Of a stretch of DNA of 23,342 bases, positions 7,112 through 15,032 are shown piece after piece. Every line of letters starts with the position of its first letter. The first letter of the stretch is position 1. This DNA comes from Patescibacteria group bacterium. Lineage in GTDB: Bacteria > Patescibacteriota > Microgenomatia > Daviesbacterales > UBA10151. Made by a program: the position numbers and the translations under genes. The DNA is taken from contig JAHIVD010000078.1 in the NCBI GenBank assembly GCA_018816815.1, positions 1 to 23,342 of the forward strand. Direction: 5' to 3'. The notes under the pieces were generated by a model, which made no database searches, was not told the DNA's origin, and saw only the letters and a list, made by a program, of their open reading frames with translations.

Positions 7112-7882
7112 CTACAAATATTTCAATATAAGCCTGGAGAAATTAGTGTCGGATGATTTAATAGATTCTTCTGAAACATCTTTTAAATACCTATCATAGG
7201 CGCCGTTAGACCATAAGTGGTAAACATATGACTGAGGAATTTCCTCGTTGGCCTTATAAAATTTTTTCAAATCTTCATTAGTCCAACTAAATCCATAAAA
7301 CTGTTCAAACGGTACAACTTTCACTTCATCAGCCCAGTAATGTGACAAAAAGTATGGGTATTTAATAATTAATTCTGTCCAGTATAAATCGTGTCCTGAC
7401 GATCTGAATCCACGCCATAATGACTTTACTGGATTATAACCATCCCACCATCTTTTCATAAAATTTGCTCCTGGTTTAGCAAGTATTACCACACTGCAAA
7501 GTCCTACAGTTTTTCCATAAGCCTTTTCTTCACCCAGCACTACTGAATTTTCTTTTAACAGTCCAAAGAGTTGGTTGCAAATCACATCAGTGTCTAAATA
7601 AATTCCGCCATCCAACAACAACTTTTGCAACCGCCATGCATCCGCCTTATGATCCAACATAGTCAACTTTTGTCCAAACACTTCTTCAATAGGTTCAATT
7701 TTTACAGGCTCGCAGAGCTTTTTTGCCTTCATCCACCATTTACCAGTTGGTTTGGTATCATAATGAAAATAAATTTTATCAGGACTGTTAATCTTAGCTG
7801 CTTCTTTAATCGCCACATAATTAACCAGACTAATTGGTCTACCCCCGAAATAGCAAAAGTGGATTATATTTGGTACACTCAT
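7112..7882 (-). CDS. Glycosyltransferase with DXD motif, GT32-like (Gly_transf_sug family)
   Basis: A 256-residue cytoplasmic glycosyltransferase. The N-terminal MSVPNIIHFCYFGG is the typical (I)PKIIHFCWFGG opening of the GT32/capsular polysaccharide synthesis family. The block KADAWRLQKLLLDGGIYLDTDV (79-100) contains the family's DXD nucleotide-sugar/metal motif, D97-T98-D99. The C-terminal YVYHLWSNGAYDRYLKD also fits, with its conserved His-x-Trp. These enzymes transfer hexoses (mannose, galactose or glucose) from nucleotide sugars to glycans; the acceptor here is unknown. The ATG overlaps the GH57 stop by four bases (ATGA), so it is co-translated with GH57. A role in surface glycan or alpha-glucan modification is possible, but only inferred from neighbours. 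Confidence 0.85.
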   Translation of the reverse strand: MSVPNIIHFCYFGGRPISLVNYVAIKEAAKINSPDKIYFHYDTKPTGKWWMKAKKLCEPVKIEPIEEVFGQKLTMLDHKADAWRLQKLLLDGGIYLDTDVICNQLFGLLKENSVVLGEEKAYGKTVGLCSVVILAKPGANFMKRWWDGYNPVKSLWRGFRSSGHDLYWTELIIKYPYFLSHYWADEVKVVPFEQFYGFSWTNEDLKKFYKANEEIPQSYVYHLWSNGAYDRYLKDVSEESIKSSDTNFSRLILKYL

Positions 7883-9036
7883 TTTTCCTTTGGTGCTAAT
7901 ATTTTTTCATAATGTTCTTTATACTTAATTTTTGCCTTCCCTAACCAGTGATACTGCCACATATCCTTTAGCAAATCAAAGTATATTTTCTCAATCCTAA
8001 TTTTTTCTTTCCCAGGAACAGGTAAACTTCGGATGCATTTCATAAGCTGAGTGGCTCCTTCATCTGCCAAGCCCGGATGCCACCATGGCCAATTAGACAG
8101 CCAAAATAAATAACAGGATGAGTTTCCCTCATCAAAAAAATTTACAGCTGTATCGTTTAAACTTTCTGATGCAAACCTATAAATAGACTGCAACAGTTTT
8201 AAATATTTCTTCTGCAAAACATTTTTATTCCACAAGCTAAAGCCTTGATTGATATCCCAAGTGGATGCTTTGACGCCGGAAATTGTAGTTGCCTGATTGC
8301 CAAACTTAGCAACAGCATCAGCTGCTTTGATAAATTTAATTTCTTTTGAGTCTAGTAAATCAGCCAGCAAATGTAATCTTTCCGAAAAATGATGGCCAAA
8401 TATTTCAGCGTCGTTTGCTGTCACTATTAGGCCTGCTTTATCAGTATTTCTTAGTACTAAATCAGCAACCTTTTTTGCAAAAAGCTCTCTGCGATGCGCT
8501 CTCATTATTTCACAAACTTTGCGGTTATTTACTAATAAGTATTTTTTGCCGTATTTTACTATTGAATCTTGAATCTTCAGTTTTTTATCTATCGAAGTTT
8601 CATCAACTAATATATATTTACTGTCTATTAAATCAAGACTTCTGCTGTCCACAGCTAATTCAGGAGGGAAAAAACCGTTTGTTCTCCCGCAACCCAACAC
8701 ATTTTTTAGTATCTGGTTGTTTTTTTTGATTTGTCTGATTACAGTGTCTTTTTGGGTGATGGGTATCAGAGGGTGATACATTGCACTGCTAATAATCTCA
8801 ATTTTACCTTCACTGCTGAGTTTTTTCAGCAAGTCAAAAAATTCATCTTCCTTCAGCTTCTTTAACTGTGCAATCAGACTGCCGCTGACATTTATGGTTA
8901 ATCCGAATCCGGATTTTTTCGAGAGTATTCTAAGCAATGGCAGATAACACGATTTCAACACCGTTTTAGTAATCCACGGTTCTTGTGTTGGGGGCTGGTA
9001 AAAGTGTAAGGTCCAGGACCAGTATTTTGTCTGCAT
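7879..9036 (-). CDS. Glycoside hydrolase family 57 protein (alpha-amylase/glucanotransferase type)
   Basis: A 385-residue GH57-type (beta/alpha)7-barrel enzyme without signal peptide, hence cytoplasmic. Conserved regions: I, LHFYQPP (10-16, for the usual HQP); II, GKIEIISSAMYHPLIPI (77-93); III, GFFPPELAVD (121-130) with Glu126 as the likely nucleophile; IV, TANDAEIFGHH (206-216) with Asp209 as the likely acid/base. The tail NWPWWHPGLADEGATQLMKCI is Trp-rich. GH57 members act on alpha-1,4/1,6 glucans as amylases, 4-alpha-glucanotransferases or branching enzymes; the subfamily cannot be fixed by eye. Divergent from glgA-glgP with only 45 bases between, so glycogen or maltodextrin is the obvious substrate. 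No classic glgB is seen in the window, so a branching role is worth considering. No Shine-Dalgarno precedes the ATG. Confidence 0.88.
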   Translation of the reverse strand: MQTKYWSWTLHFYQPPTQEPWITKTVLKSCYLPLLRILSKKSGFGLTINVSGSLIAQLKKLKEDEFFDLLKKLSSEGKIEIISSAMYHPLIPITQKDTVIRQIKKNNQILKNVLGCGRTNGFFPPELAVDSRSLDLIDSKYILVDETSIDKKLKIQDSIVKYGKKYLLVNNRKVCEIMRAHRRELFAKKVADLVLRNTDKAGLIVTANDAEIFGHHFSERLHLLADLLDSKEIKFIKAADAVAKFGNQATTISGVKASTWDINQGFSLWNKNVLQKKYLKLLQSIYRFASESLNDTAVNFFDEGNSSCYLFWLSNWPWWHPGLADEGATQLMKCIRSLPVPGKEKIRIEKIYFDLLKDMWQYHWLGKAKIKYKEHYEKILAPKEK

Positions 9037-9066
9037 TTAAAGCATAGCTTACAATATTACCTATTA

Positions 9067-9075
9067 TGATACAAT
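9067..9075 (+). promoter_or_regulatory. Extended -10 box, leaderless-type, of glgA
   Basis: TGATACAAT ends 6 bases before the ATG at 9082. TTACAA at 9049-9054 is a weak -35 candidate with a 15-base spacer. It lies in the 45-base gap shared with the divergent GH57 gene. The box abuts an earlier in-frame ATG (9076), which would therefore be outside the transcript. Confidence 0.55.
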
Positions 9076-9081
9076 ATGTTC

Positions 9082-10668
9082 ATGAAAATACTATTCCTTT
9101 CTGCAGAAGTTGCACCATTTGTTAAGGTAGGCGGTCTTTCACAAGTTATGTATTTTCTTCCCCAAGCGCTTACTAAACAAGGGCATGATGTGCGTATTTT
9201 CATGCCAAAATACGCTTCTATTGAAGATAAACAAGCTGAAAAGAGATGGAGGCTTAAAAAAGAAATTGAACATTTATTAGTACCTATTGAAAATTCCCAA
9301 ATAAAATCGGAAGCAGAATTAGAAAACAATTCGCTTAAATGCAACATCAAATCATATCCAAAAACCAGGGCAACAGTTAATACTTACTTTTTGGAGAATA
9401 AGGAATATTACGAACTCCGTGCTAATACCTATGGGTATAAAGATGATCATATCCGCTTCGCGCTTTTATCAAAGGGCTGTCTTGAGTGGTTGCTGCTTAT
9501 GCGGAAATTAGTTAATAAAAAAGATAAACAAGGTTGGTTTCCGGATGTTATCCATTGCAATGACTGGCACACAGGATATTTTATTGAGCTGGCAAAGAAA
9601 TCTAAACGGTACAAAAACATTTTTGCTAAAGTACCTATAGTTTTTACTATTCACAATCTTCTTCATCAAGGAAACTATGACTTCCGGTATGGCAGCAATG
9701 CAAAACCAGATTCAGGATCTACTCCTCTTGCATCTTTGCTTTCACCGCAACTGCAAATGCAAAACTCATTACTTCGGGGCATCCTTTACGCAGATGCTGT
9801 AAATACGGTAAGTCCTACATATGCTGTTGAAATTTTAACGTCAGAGTATGGTGTAGGGTTGGAAGAAGCACTGCAAAAGGTACGGGGAAAATTAACAGGT
9901 ATTTTAAATGGTCTTGATATAAAGGAATTTAATCCTGAAACTGATCCGATCATATTCCGTAAATATTCGATATCAAATTCTTCTTCGGAACGCCGCAAAA
10001 ACAAGCTTGACCTACAGCGCTCATTTTTTTTAGAAGAGAACCCTGATAATCCTTTACTGGCTGTTTTAGGCAGATTGTCGCAGCAAAAAGGCTGGGATTT
10101 GTTGCTTGAAGTACTCCCCCGCATACTTGCAACTCGGGAAAATGTGCAGCTTATTATTTTAGGAAGCGGTGATGACCGATACCGTGACCGGATTCATAAA
10201 CTTCAAAATTTATACCCAAATCAAGTTGGATTGCACTTGCGCAGCGATTTCCGCCTGCCGCGTAAAATCTTTTCCGGAGTAGACAGCATGCTTATGCCAA
10301 GTACGTTTGAACCAGGAGGTATTGTTGCTTTGGAAGCACTCAGGTACGGTGCTGTACCGCTTGTCCGGAGAACCGGAGGGTTAAACGATATTATTTCTGA
10401 TTTTGATCCGGTAACCAAAAAAGGCAATGGATTTTCATTTAAAAAAAATAATCCATGGGAATTTTTTGCTAGCTTAATTAAAGCCTTAACTATTTATAAA
10501 CAAACAAACGTGTGGGAAAAACTGGTGCGTAACTGTATGTCAAGCAATTTTTCATGGAAACACTCAGCATTGTCATATGAAAGTTTGTATAAAAATGTTC
10601 TTGAGGGGAAACGACGGTCAATAAGCATTACATCTCATCCGGCATATAAACAGTTAGTAGAAATTTAA
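9082..10668 (+). CDS. glgA: Glycogen synthase, GT5 family
   Basis: Transfers glucose from ADP- or UDP-glucose to the non-reducing end of an alpha-1,4-glucan. Two Rossmann domains (GT-B). Numbered from ATG 9076: the substrate loop is KVGGL (17-21, where most GlgA have KTGGL), HCNDWHT (160-166), ILNGLDIKEFNP (276-287), GRLSQQKGW (332-340), and PSTFEPGGIVALEALRYG (408-425) followed by TGGL. In many bacterial GlgA the FEP motif is followed by Cys; here it is Gly. Length (528-530) is a little above the usual ~480. I chose ATG 9082, giving MKILFLSAEVAPF as in the family, because the -10 box abuts the earlier ATG at 9076. glgP follows after one base, so the two are co-translated. Confidence 0.95.
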   Translation: MKILFLSAEVAPFVKVGGLSQVMYFLPQALTKQGHDVRIFMPKYASIEDKQAEKRWRLKKEIEHLLVPIENSQIKSEAELENNSLKCNIKSYPKTRATVNTYFLENKEYYELRANTYGYKDDHIRFALLSKGCLEWLLLMRKLVNKKDKQGWFPDVIHCNDWHTGYFIELAKKSKRYKNIFAKVPIVFTIHNLLHQGNYDFRYGSNAKPDSGSTPLASLLSPQLQMQNSLLRGILYADAVNTVSPTYAVEILTSEYGVGLEEALQKVRGKLTGILNGLDIKEFNPETDPIIFRKYSISNSSSERRKNKLDLQRSFFLEENPDNPLLAVLGRLSQQKGWDLLLEVLPRILATRENVQLIILGSGDDRYRDRIHKLQNLYPNQVGLHLRSDFRLPRKIFSGVDSMLMPSTFEPGGIVALEALRYGAVPLVRRTGGLNDIISDFDPVTKKGNGFSFKKNNPWEFFASLIKALTIYKQTNVWEKLVRNCMSSNFSWKHSALSYESLYKNVLEGKRRSISITSHPAYKQLVEI

Positions 10669-10669
10669 T

Positions 10670-12367
10670 ATGGCGGATTCTCCCTGGTTCAAACAATTTA
10701 CTTCATCTAAAGAATACAACTTCATGAAGGATCAACCGATTGTGTATTTTTGTGCGGAATATGCACTAAATGACAATATTCCTATTTACGCAGGGGGGCT
10801 TGGAGTTCTGGCCGGAGATATCATCCGCGAAGCATCAGAACAAGAAATTCCGCTCGTAACAGTTGGTTTATATTATCACGAAGGCTATTTGTGTAATGAT
10901 CTTTACAAGGAAGGCATTATGATGAAAGGTTCTTCCAGAACAAATCCAGAAAGCGTTAATCTTTCACCGGTTGTAGACGGAAAAGGAAACCGCATCATAG
11001 TCACTCTGCCTATACAGGATGCTATTATTTATGCTCAAGCATGGTTTTTACAAATCGGCAGTGTGCGAATTTATCTACTTGATACAAGTATTTCGCAAAA
11101 TACAGAGGAAAATAGACGGATTACTGATCAGCTCTATGCATCCGGTAAAGAAATGCGGTTTAAACAGGAGATGTTACTGGGTCTTGGCGGATTACGGCTT
11201 CTTAGGGCACTGCAGATAACACCTATTGGATACCATTTGAACGAGGGACATTCTGCACTTTTGACACTGGAAATTTTGCGGGATGAAATGCAAAAACACA
11301 AAAGCTCCTTTCAGGAAGAGGTGGACAGGATAAAACAACATATTTTTTTCACTAATCATACGCTCACTATCGCAGGTAATGGAACTTTTCATGCTGATTT
11401 AGTATTAACGCTTTTGTCAGGCTTCGCAAAAGAGATACAAGTGCCTGTTGATGAGATTGTAAACTTAGGTTTAATCCCAGAATCGAATATTTTTTCAACA
11501 ACCCGCTTGGCGCTCCGTATGGCTGGAAAAATAAACGCTGTCAGTAAAATTCATGCTAAAAAGGCCAGTGAGATTTGGAAGGAATATCCGATGGTTCCTA
11601 TTACTAATGGAATACATCTAAAAACATGGGATAAAATTTACACAAAAGATGGAATTTGGGAAAAGCACAGGAACAATAAAAATGTGTTACTGGAATATAT
11701 CCATAAAACTACTGGAGTCAGATGGGACGGGAACACTCTTCTTTTAGGATGGGCAAGAAGAATTGTGGGATATAAACGCCCGCTTGCTCTTTTTGACAAT
11801 CTTAAACAATTTAAGATCCTTGCAACTTCATCTGATCAGCCAGTTCGTGTTGTTATTTCAGGACTATCTCATAAAAATGATGATGAAGGTTTAGTAATCC
11901 TGAAGCGTTTGCAAAAAATTATCACAGAAGATCTCAAAGGAACAGTTGTTTATTTGCCAAACTATAATATGTCTATTGCTAAACTGCTTGTAGCAGGATG
12001 TGATGTTTGGCTTAATACGCCGGTTGTGGGTTTTGAAGCATGCGGCACAAGCGGCATGAAAGCAGCACTCAATGGTGCGCTGCCGTGTTCCACTGCTGAT
12101 GGATGGATTGCTGAAGCACAGCTGCTTGAAACCGGATGGTTACTGCAAAGCGAAAATCTAGCAGATGATATTTTATCAACTCTCAGACAATATATTATTC
12201 CGCTGTACTACGAAAGAGATAGCAGTGGTGCTCCAAAAAAGTGGATAAAAATGATGCAAAATGCAAGGGATATGATTATAAATCAGTTTAGTGCAAGCCA
12301 AATGCTCAGGAGGTATATTGAAGAATTTTATCTGCCGCTTATTCAATCTCACCAATCAAAAAAGTAG
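10670..12367 (+). CDS. glgP: Alpha-glucan (glycogen/maltodextrin) phosphorylase, short GT35 form
   Basis: PLP-dependent phosphorolysis of alpha-1,4-glucans to glucose 1-phosphate. Motifs: YFCAEYALNDNIPIYAGGLGVLAGD (26-50), YHLNEGHSA (188-196), TNHT (228-231), ITNGIHLKTW (311-320), ARRIVGYKRP (362-371), and the cofactor site GFEACGTSGMKAALNG (454-469) with Lys464 forming the PLP Schiff base. At 565 residues it belongs to the short bacterial/archaeal branch (about 550-600, or 850 with an extra N-terminal part), lacking the allosteric regions of the E. coli/animal enzymes. It starts one base after glgA. It provides mobilisation of what GlgA builds. Its PLP could come from PdxST encoded 5 kb away. 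Confidence 0.95.
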   Translation: MADSPWFKQFTSSKEYNFMKDQPIVYFCAEYALNDNIPIYAGGLGVLAGDIIREASEQEIPLVTVGLYYHEGYLCNDLYKEGIMMKGSSRTNPESVNLSPVVDGKGNRIIVTLPIQDAIIYAQAWFLQIGSVRIYLLDTSISQNTEENRRITDQLYASGKEMRFKQEMLLGLGGLRLLRALQITPIGYHLNEGHSALLTLEILRDEMQKHKSSFQEEVDRIKQHIFFTNHTLTIAGNGTFHADLVLTLLSGFAKEIQVPVDEIVNLGLIPESNIFSTTRLALRMAGKINAVSKIHAKKASEIWKEYPMVPITNGIHLKTWDKIYTKDGIWEKHRNNKNVLLEYIHKTTGVRWDGNTLLLGWARRIVGYKRPLALFDNLKQFKILATSSDQPVRVVISGLSHKNDDEGLVILKRLQKIITEDLKGTVVYLPNYNMSIAKLLVAGCDVWLNTPVVGFEACGTSGMKAALNGALPCSTADGWIAEAQLLETGWLLQSENLADDILSTLRQYIIPLYYERDSSGAPKKWIKMMQNARDMIINQFSASQMLRRYIEEFYLPLIQSHQSKK

Positions 12368-12488
12368 TATAAAAAAACTGCAGTTTATCTGGCTGAAACT
12401 AAGGTAATTTGAATCTATCTTGGTAAAATTTTAAAAAGCTTAAACAAGAAGTCTTATATGTTCTGTATAGAAGATAATAATTTTTAAG
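12368..12488. other. Convergent intergenic region glgP / Nudix gene
   Basis: AT-rich gap between converging genes. The only structure seen is a 12-base perfect palindrome, AAACTGCAGTTT (12375-12386), followed by T-rich sequence when read on the minus strand. Its stem is too short for a credible intrinsic terminator. Confidence 0.4.
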
Positions 12489-12932
12489 TTACGGTTTTTT
12501 TCCTGCTAATCTCATTTCTCTCCATTTAGCATTCACAACACGTTCGCCAACTATTACATCCTGTTTTGTTTGTTTAGTAAAAGAAAGTTTTGAAGTTTCG
12601 CTGAATTTAAACCAGGAAAGATTACTTTTTTTCAAATTTCTAATTTTTTTAATATTTTTAATTTCTGTATAAAATATAAAGTTGTGTTCGTTGCGTTTTT
12701 TATGAAAATAATCGTATACAGAATAAATCTTTTTTGGTTTTAAATTTATTTTAAGAAGTTGATTTACTATACGTTGAAAAACTACTTGAGGTTTTTCTTC
12801 TGTTGTGCCCTCTCCTTCCAGCATGGACCATTGAACATCAGTATCTTCAGTTTTTTGTTTAGATTGAATCAGTAAAATTTGATGAGTTTTTGGGTTATAT
12901 AAGAACCCGCTTACATAAAAGGGAGCTTGCAC
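12489..12932 (-). CDS. Nudix-fold protein with degenerate Nudix box
   Basis: A 147-residue protein with the outline of a Nudix hydrolase: the opening strand pair FYVSGFLYNPKTHQILLIQSK (5-25), then WSMLEGEG (35-42) and a helix. Lined up with the Nudix box GX5EX7REUXEEXGU, Gly40, Glu46 and Arg54 are in place. The catalytic metal-binding glutamates are replaced: Glu to Ile55, and the EE pair to Gln58-Leu59; the later Gly is Lys61. A classical pyrophosphohydrolase activity is therefore doubtful; it may bind a nucleotide or act as a regulator. Start is GTG 12932, with TGCTATAAT exactly 6 bases upstream. The lysine-rich middle (KNIKKIRNLKKSN) is unusual for the family. Confidence 0.65.
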   Translation of the reverse strand: MQAPFYVSGFLYNPKTHQILLIQSKQKTEDTDVQWSMLEGEGTTEEKPQVVFQRIVNQLLKINLKPKKIYSVYDYFHKKRNEHNFIFYTEIKNIKKIRNLKKSNLSWFKFSETSKLSFTKQTKQDVIVGERVVNAKWREMRLAGKKP

Positions 12933-12938
12933 GATCTA

Positions 12939-12947
12939 ATTATAGCA
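12939..12947 (-). promoter_or_regulatory. Consensus extended -10 box, leaderless-type, of the Nudix gene
   Basis: TGCTATAAT on the minus strand is a perfect extended -10, with a 6-base gap to the GTG at 12932. The -35 region is only A/T-rich. The strongest example of the leaderless arrangement in the window. Confidence 0.65.
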
Positions 12948-12981
12948 TACTTTCTTTAAAAACTTTAAAAAAAAGGACAAT

Positions 12982-13483
12982 TTACCCTATGTAAACAATT
13001 TTACAACTATAACTGCCTCTTGGAGCCTTAACCATAACTTCATCTCCAACCTTTTTGTCTAAAGTAGCTATTCCTAGCGGTGATGTAGCGGAAACTGAAT
13101 TATTAAGAAGATTGGCTTTTCCAGCACCTACTATTAAAAAATGCACTATTTTATTATCTATTAATACTCCAACTTTACAGCCTATTTTAACTATAACTTG
13201 ATTTGGTTTTTGATAAACAATTGCTGCCCTTGAAATCCTTCTTTCTAATTCAAAAATTCTGCTGTCAATTAAAACAACTGATCATTTATTGCGTCATACC
13301 CTAATTCATCGCAGTTTTTGTTGAATTGAAAGGAATTGTTTTTTCAATTACAATATTTTCTCTATAATTTTTTAATTCATTCAGCTGCCTTTTAAGTCCT
13401 TTAAAACCTGCAGGAGTTAAATAGTATTTGTTGCTGTGTTTGATTGACTCTATATTAATAGAAAAAGTTAGTTTCTCGCTCAC
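12982..13483 (-). pseudogene. greA: greA, transcript cleavage factor, disrupted by two frameshifts
   Basis: GreA rescues backtracked RNA polymerase by stimulating transcript cleavage. The N-terminal coiled-coil start, YYLTPAGFKGLKRQLNELKNYR, is in one frame (GTG 13483 to TAG 13301). The middle, NCDELGYDAINDQLF (13315-13268), corresponds to the family's DLSENAEYDAAKEEQ tip and is in a second frame. The rest, IDSRIFELERRISRAAIVY through SPLGIATLDKKVGDEVMVKAPRGSYSCKIVYIG to a TAA at 12982-12984, is in a third. Spacing to the family alignment is kept if one base is missing near 13321 and one more base is missing (or two are extra) near 13266. Either a decayed gene or two base-call or assembly errors. 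The acidic tip pair is also altered (Cys-Asp-Glu-Leu). Confidence 0.8.
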
Positions 13484-13497
13484 CAGCCAATAGTTAG

Positions 13498-13629
13498 TTG
13501 CTTATTTCAAGTAAGCTGTTATATCAGTTACTTAAAAAGCTTACTGGTGACGGATTAATTTCTTACAAAAATCACCGTATTTGTATAGATGATATAAAAA
13601 AGCTTAAATCAGAAATGTACAAAAGTTAA
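13498..13629 (+). pseudogene. Remnant of a Crp/Fnr-type winged-helix regulator, C-terminal end
   Basis: The plus strand reads SSKLLYQLLKKLTGDGLISYKNHRICIDDIKKLKSEMYKS and stops at TAA 13627-13629. The pattern RLLKKL-x-x-(E/D)-GLIS-x-x-x-x-x-I-x-I-x-D-x-x-x-LK is the recognition helix and wing end of Crp/Fnr proteins. Just upstream, in other frames and across a TAG, FSLTSQ and LVAYF fit the preceding helix (compare LTxxELAxLxG). No sensor domain can be present, because the region further upstream is greA on the opposite strand. It overlaps the end of the DEAD-box gene by 21 bases. Non-functional relic; family call moderate. Confidence 0.45.
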
Positions 13630-14889
13630 AGCAAAACCTGTTTTTCCGGCTCTGCCTGTTCTTCCTATTCTGTGTATGTAGTCTTTATAGGTTTGAGGGA
13701 GATCATAGTTGATAACATGCGTAACATTATCTATATCTAAACCTCTTGAGGCAACATCTGTAGCTAAAAGGATTTGTATTTCATTTTGTTTAAAACTCTG
13801 CAAAACCCTTTGTCTTTGACTTTGTCTTTTATTCCCGTGAATTGCTCCAACTTTAAAACCCCTAAATTCTAATTCTTTATTGAGTTTTTCAATCCCATGT
13901 TTAGTTTTGCCAAAAATGAGCACCTTGTTGAAACCATCCTTAATTAATATGTCATGAAGCTGATCTACCTTTTTTTCTGAACTGATTACCTTTACAACAT
14001 CCTGGTCTACATTTTCCGAGGTATCTTGTTTTTTAGTTGAAATAGTTACCGGGTCAGTCACAAAATATCTAAGTATTTCCTGTATTTTTGAAGAAATTGT
14101 TGCGGAGAAAAAAAGTGATTGACGGATCTTTGGCATAAGTGAGATAAAAAATTTAACATCCCTAATAAATCCTATGTCTACCATCAAATCTACTTCATCC
14201 AGGACAATGTTAGAAAAGTCATCTAAAAATATCGCTCTCCGCTCTATCAGGTCTTTTAAACGTCCAGGGGTTGCAATCACTAAATGAGGATTTCTTCTTA
14301 AATCCCTAATTTGTCTTTGTATATTAGTTCCGCCAATTACAAATGTTGAAAAAAGATTCATATTTTGACTTAAATCCTTAAACTCTTCCTGGATCTGCAG
14401 GGCTAATTCCCTGGTTGGAACAACAACCAAAGCTCTTTGATTTCTGTCAAGATAGATTTTGTGAATAAGAGGGATAAGAAATGCAGCTGTTTTACCTGTA
14501 CCTGTAGAAGCCAGACCAATCACATCGCGGCCCTCTAGAATAGAATTTATTGCCTGAAGTTGAATTGGGGTGGGTTCCAAGTAACCTTTATTGGTGATAT
14601 TTTGTTTTAAAGTTTGATTGAGATTAAAATTTTCAAAAGTCTGGATAATATTTTGTTTGAACTCGGAATCATCTTTCTTGGATTTATTTATAAACATATT
14701 AATATCCGCACCTTCCAATTGACTTCTTCTTTGACCACCCCGCCTGTTATTTGAAGAAAATGCGGGTTTTTGAAATCCGCCTCTAAAAGAGCGTTTAGCA
14801 GATCCATTAGGGAATCCATTAGGGGATCTGTTATATGAACCGCTGTGACGGATTGATGTTCTTTTTCTGTGTCTAGTATTGTTATACAT
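13609..14889 (-). CDS. DEAD-box RNA helicase, truncated after motif VI
   Basis: ATP-dependent RNA helicase of the DeaD/RhlE type, 426 residues. A basic, Gly/Arg/Ser-rich extension (1-60, RGG-like) precedes the core. Q motif GYLEPTPIQ (102-110), motif I ASTGTGKT (127-134), Ia PTREL, TPGR (207-210), motif II DEVD (231-234, not DEAD), SAT (262-264), motif V ATDVASRGLDI and motif VI HRIGRTGR (406-413). The RNA-binding extension, usually C-terminal, is at the N-terminus here. The frame ends 13 residues after motif VI, about 15-25 residues short of the usual end of the second RecA domain. Its stop lies next to the Crp/Fnr remnant, suggesting a rearrangement trimmed the tail. Upstream 143 bases are non-coding; no clear promoter or Shine-Dalgarno. 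Confidence 0.93.
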   Translation of the reverse strand: MYNNTRHRKRTSIRHSGSYNRSPNGFPNGSAKRSFRGGFQKPAFSSNNRRGGQRRSQLEGADINMFINKSKKDDSEFKQNIIQTFENFNLNQTLKQNITNKGYLEPTPIQLQAINSILEGRDVIGLASTGTGKTAAFLIPLIHKIYLDRNQRALVVVPTRELALQIQEEFKDLSQNMNLFSTFVIGGTNIQRQIRDLRRNPHLVIATPGRLKDLIERRAIFLDDFSNIVLDEVDLMVDIGFIRDVKFFISLMPKIRQSLFFSATISSKIQEILRYFVTDPVTISTKKQDTSENVDQDVVKVISSEKKVDQLHDILIKDGFNKVLIFGKTKHGIEKLNKELEFRGFKVGAIHGNKRQSQRQRVLQSFKQNEIQILLATDVASRGLDIDNVTHVINYDLPQTYKDYIHRIGRTGRAGKTGFALTFVHF

Positions 14890-15032
14890 AAATGGATTCT
14901 TCTTCTCTACAACTTAAAAGAAGAGAGAAGCAAGAATATTAAATTAATTGAAAGAGAAAACTGTAATCTTCCTTCAGAAAATTAGAGGAGCTACTTGAAA
15001 AGTTAGTCCTAAGAGGAAAAATAATCTATAGC
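14890..15032. other. Leader region upstream of the DEAD-box helicase gene
   Basis: Non-coding, purine-rich on the plus strand. No TGnTAnnnT box close to the ATG at 14889, so this gene probably has a real 5' leader, unlike its neighbours. No stable hairpin or recognisable riboregulator seen. Confidence 0.35.

Noticed and set aside
8346..8729. 127-codon plus-strand frame with hydrophobic stretches
   Set aside because: Lies opposite the GH57 gene across its catalytic regions; no start signal or family resemblance.
9057..9350. 97-codon minus-strand frame
   Set aside because: Antisense of the conserved N-terminus of glgA and of the intergenic promoter.
12375..12386. Palindrome AAACTGCAGTTT followed by T-rich sequence on the minus strand, as an intrinsic terminator
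   Set aside because: A real hairpin would have only about four weak pairs after leaving a loop, and the T-run lies on the strand where no gene ends there.
12982..13483. Programmed ribosomal frameshifting to explain the split greA
   Set aside because: Two shifts within about 55 bases, no clear slippery heptamer with downstream structure, and greA is not known to use recoding; decay or sequencing error is simpler.
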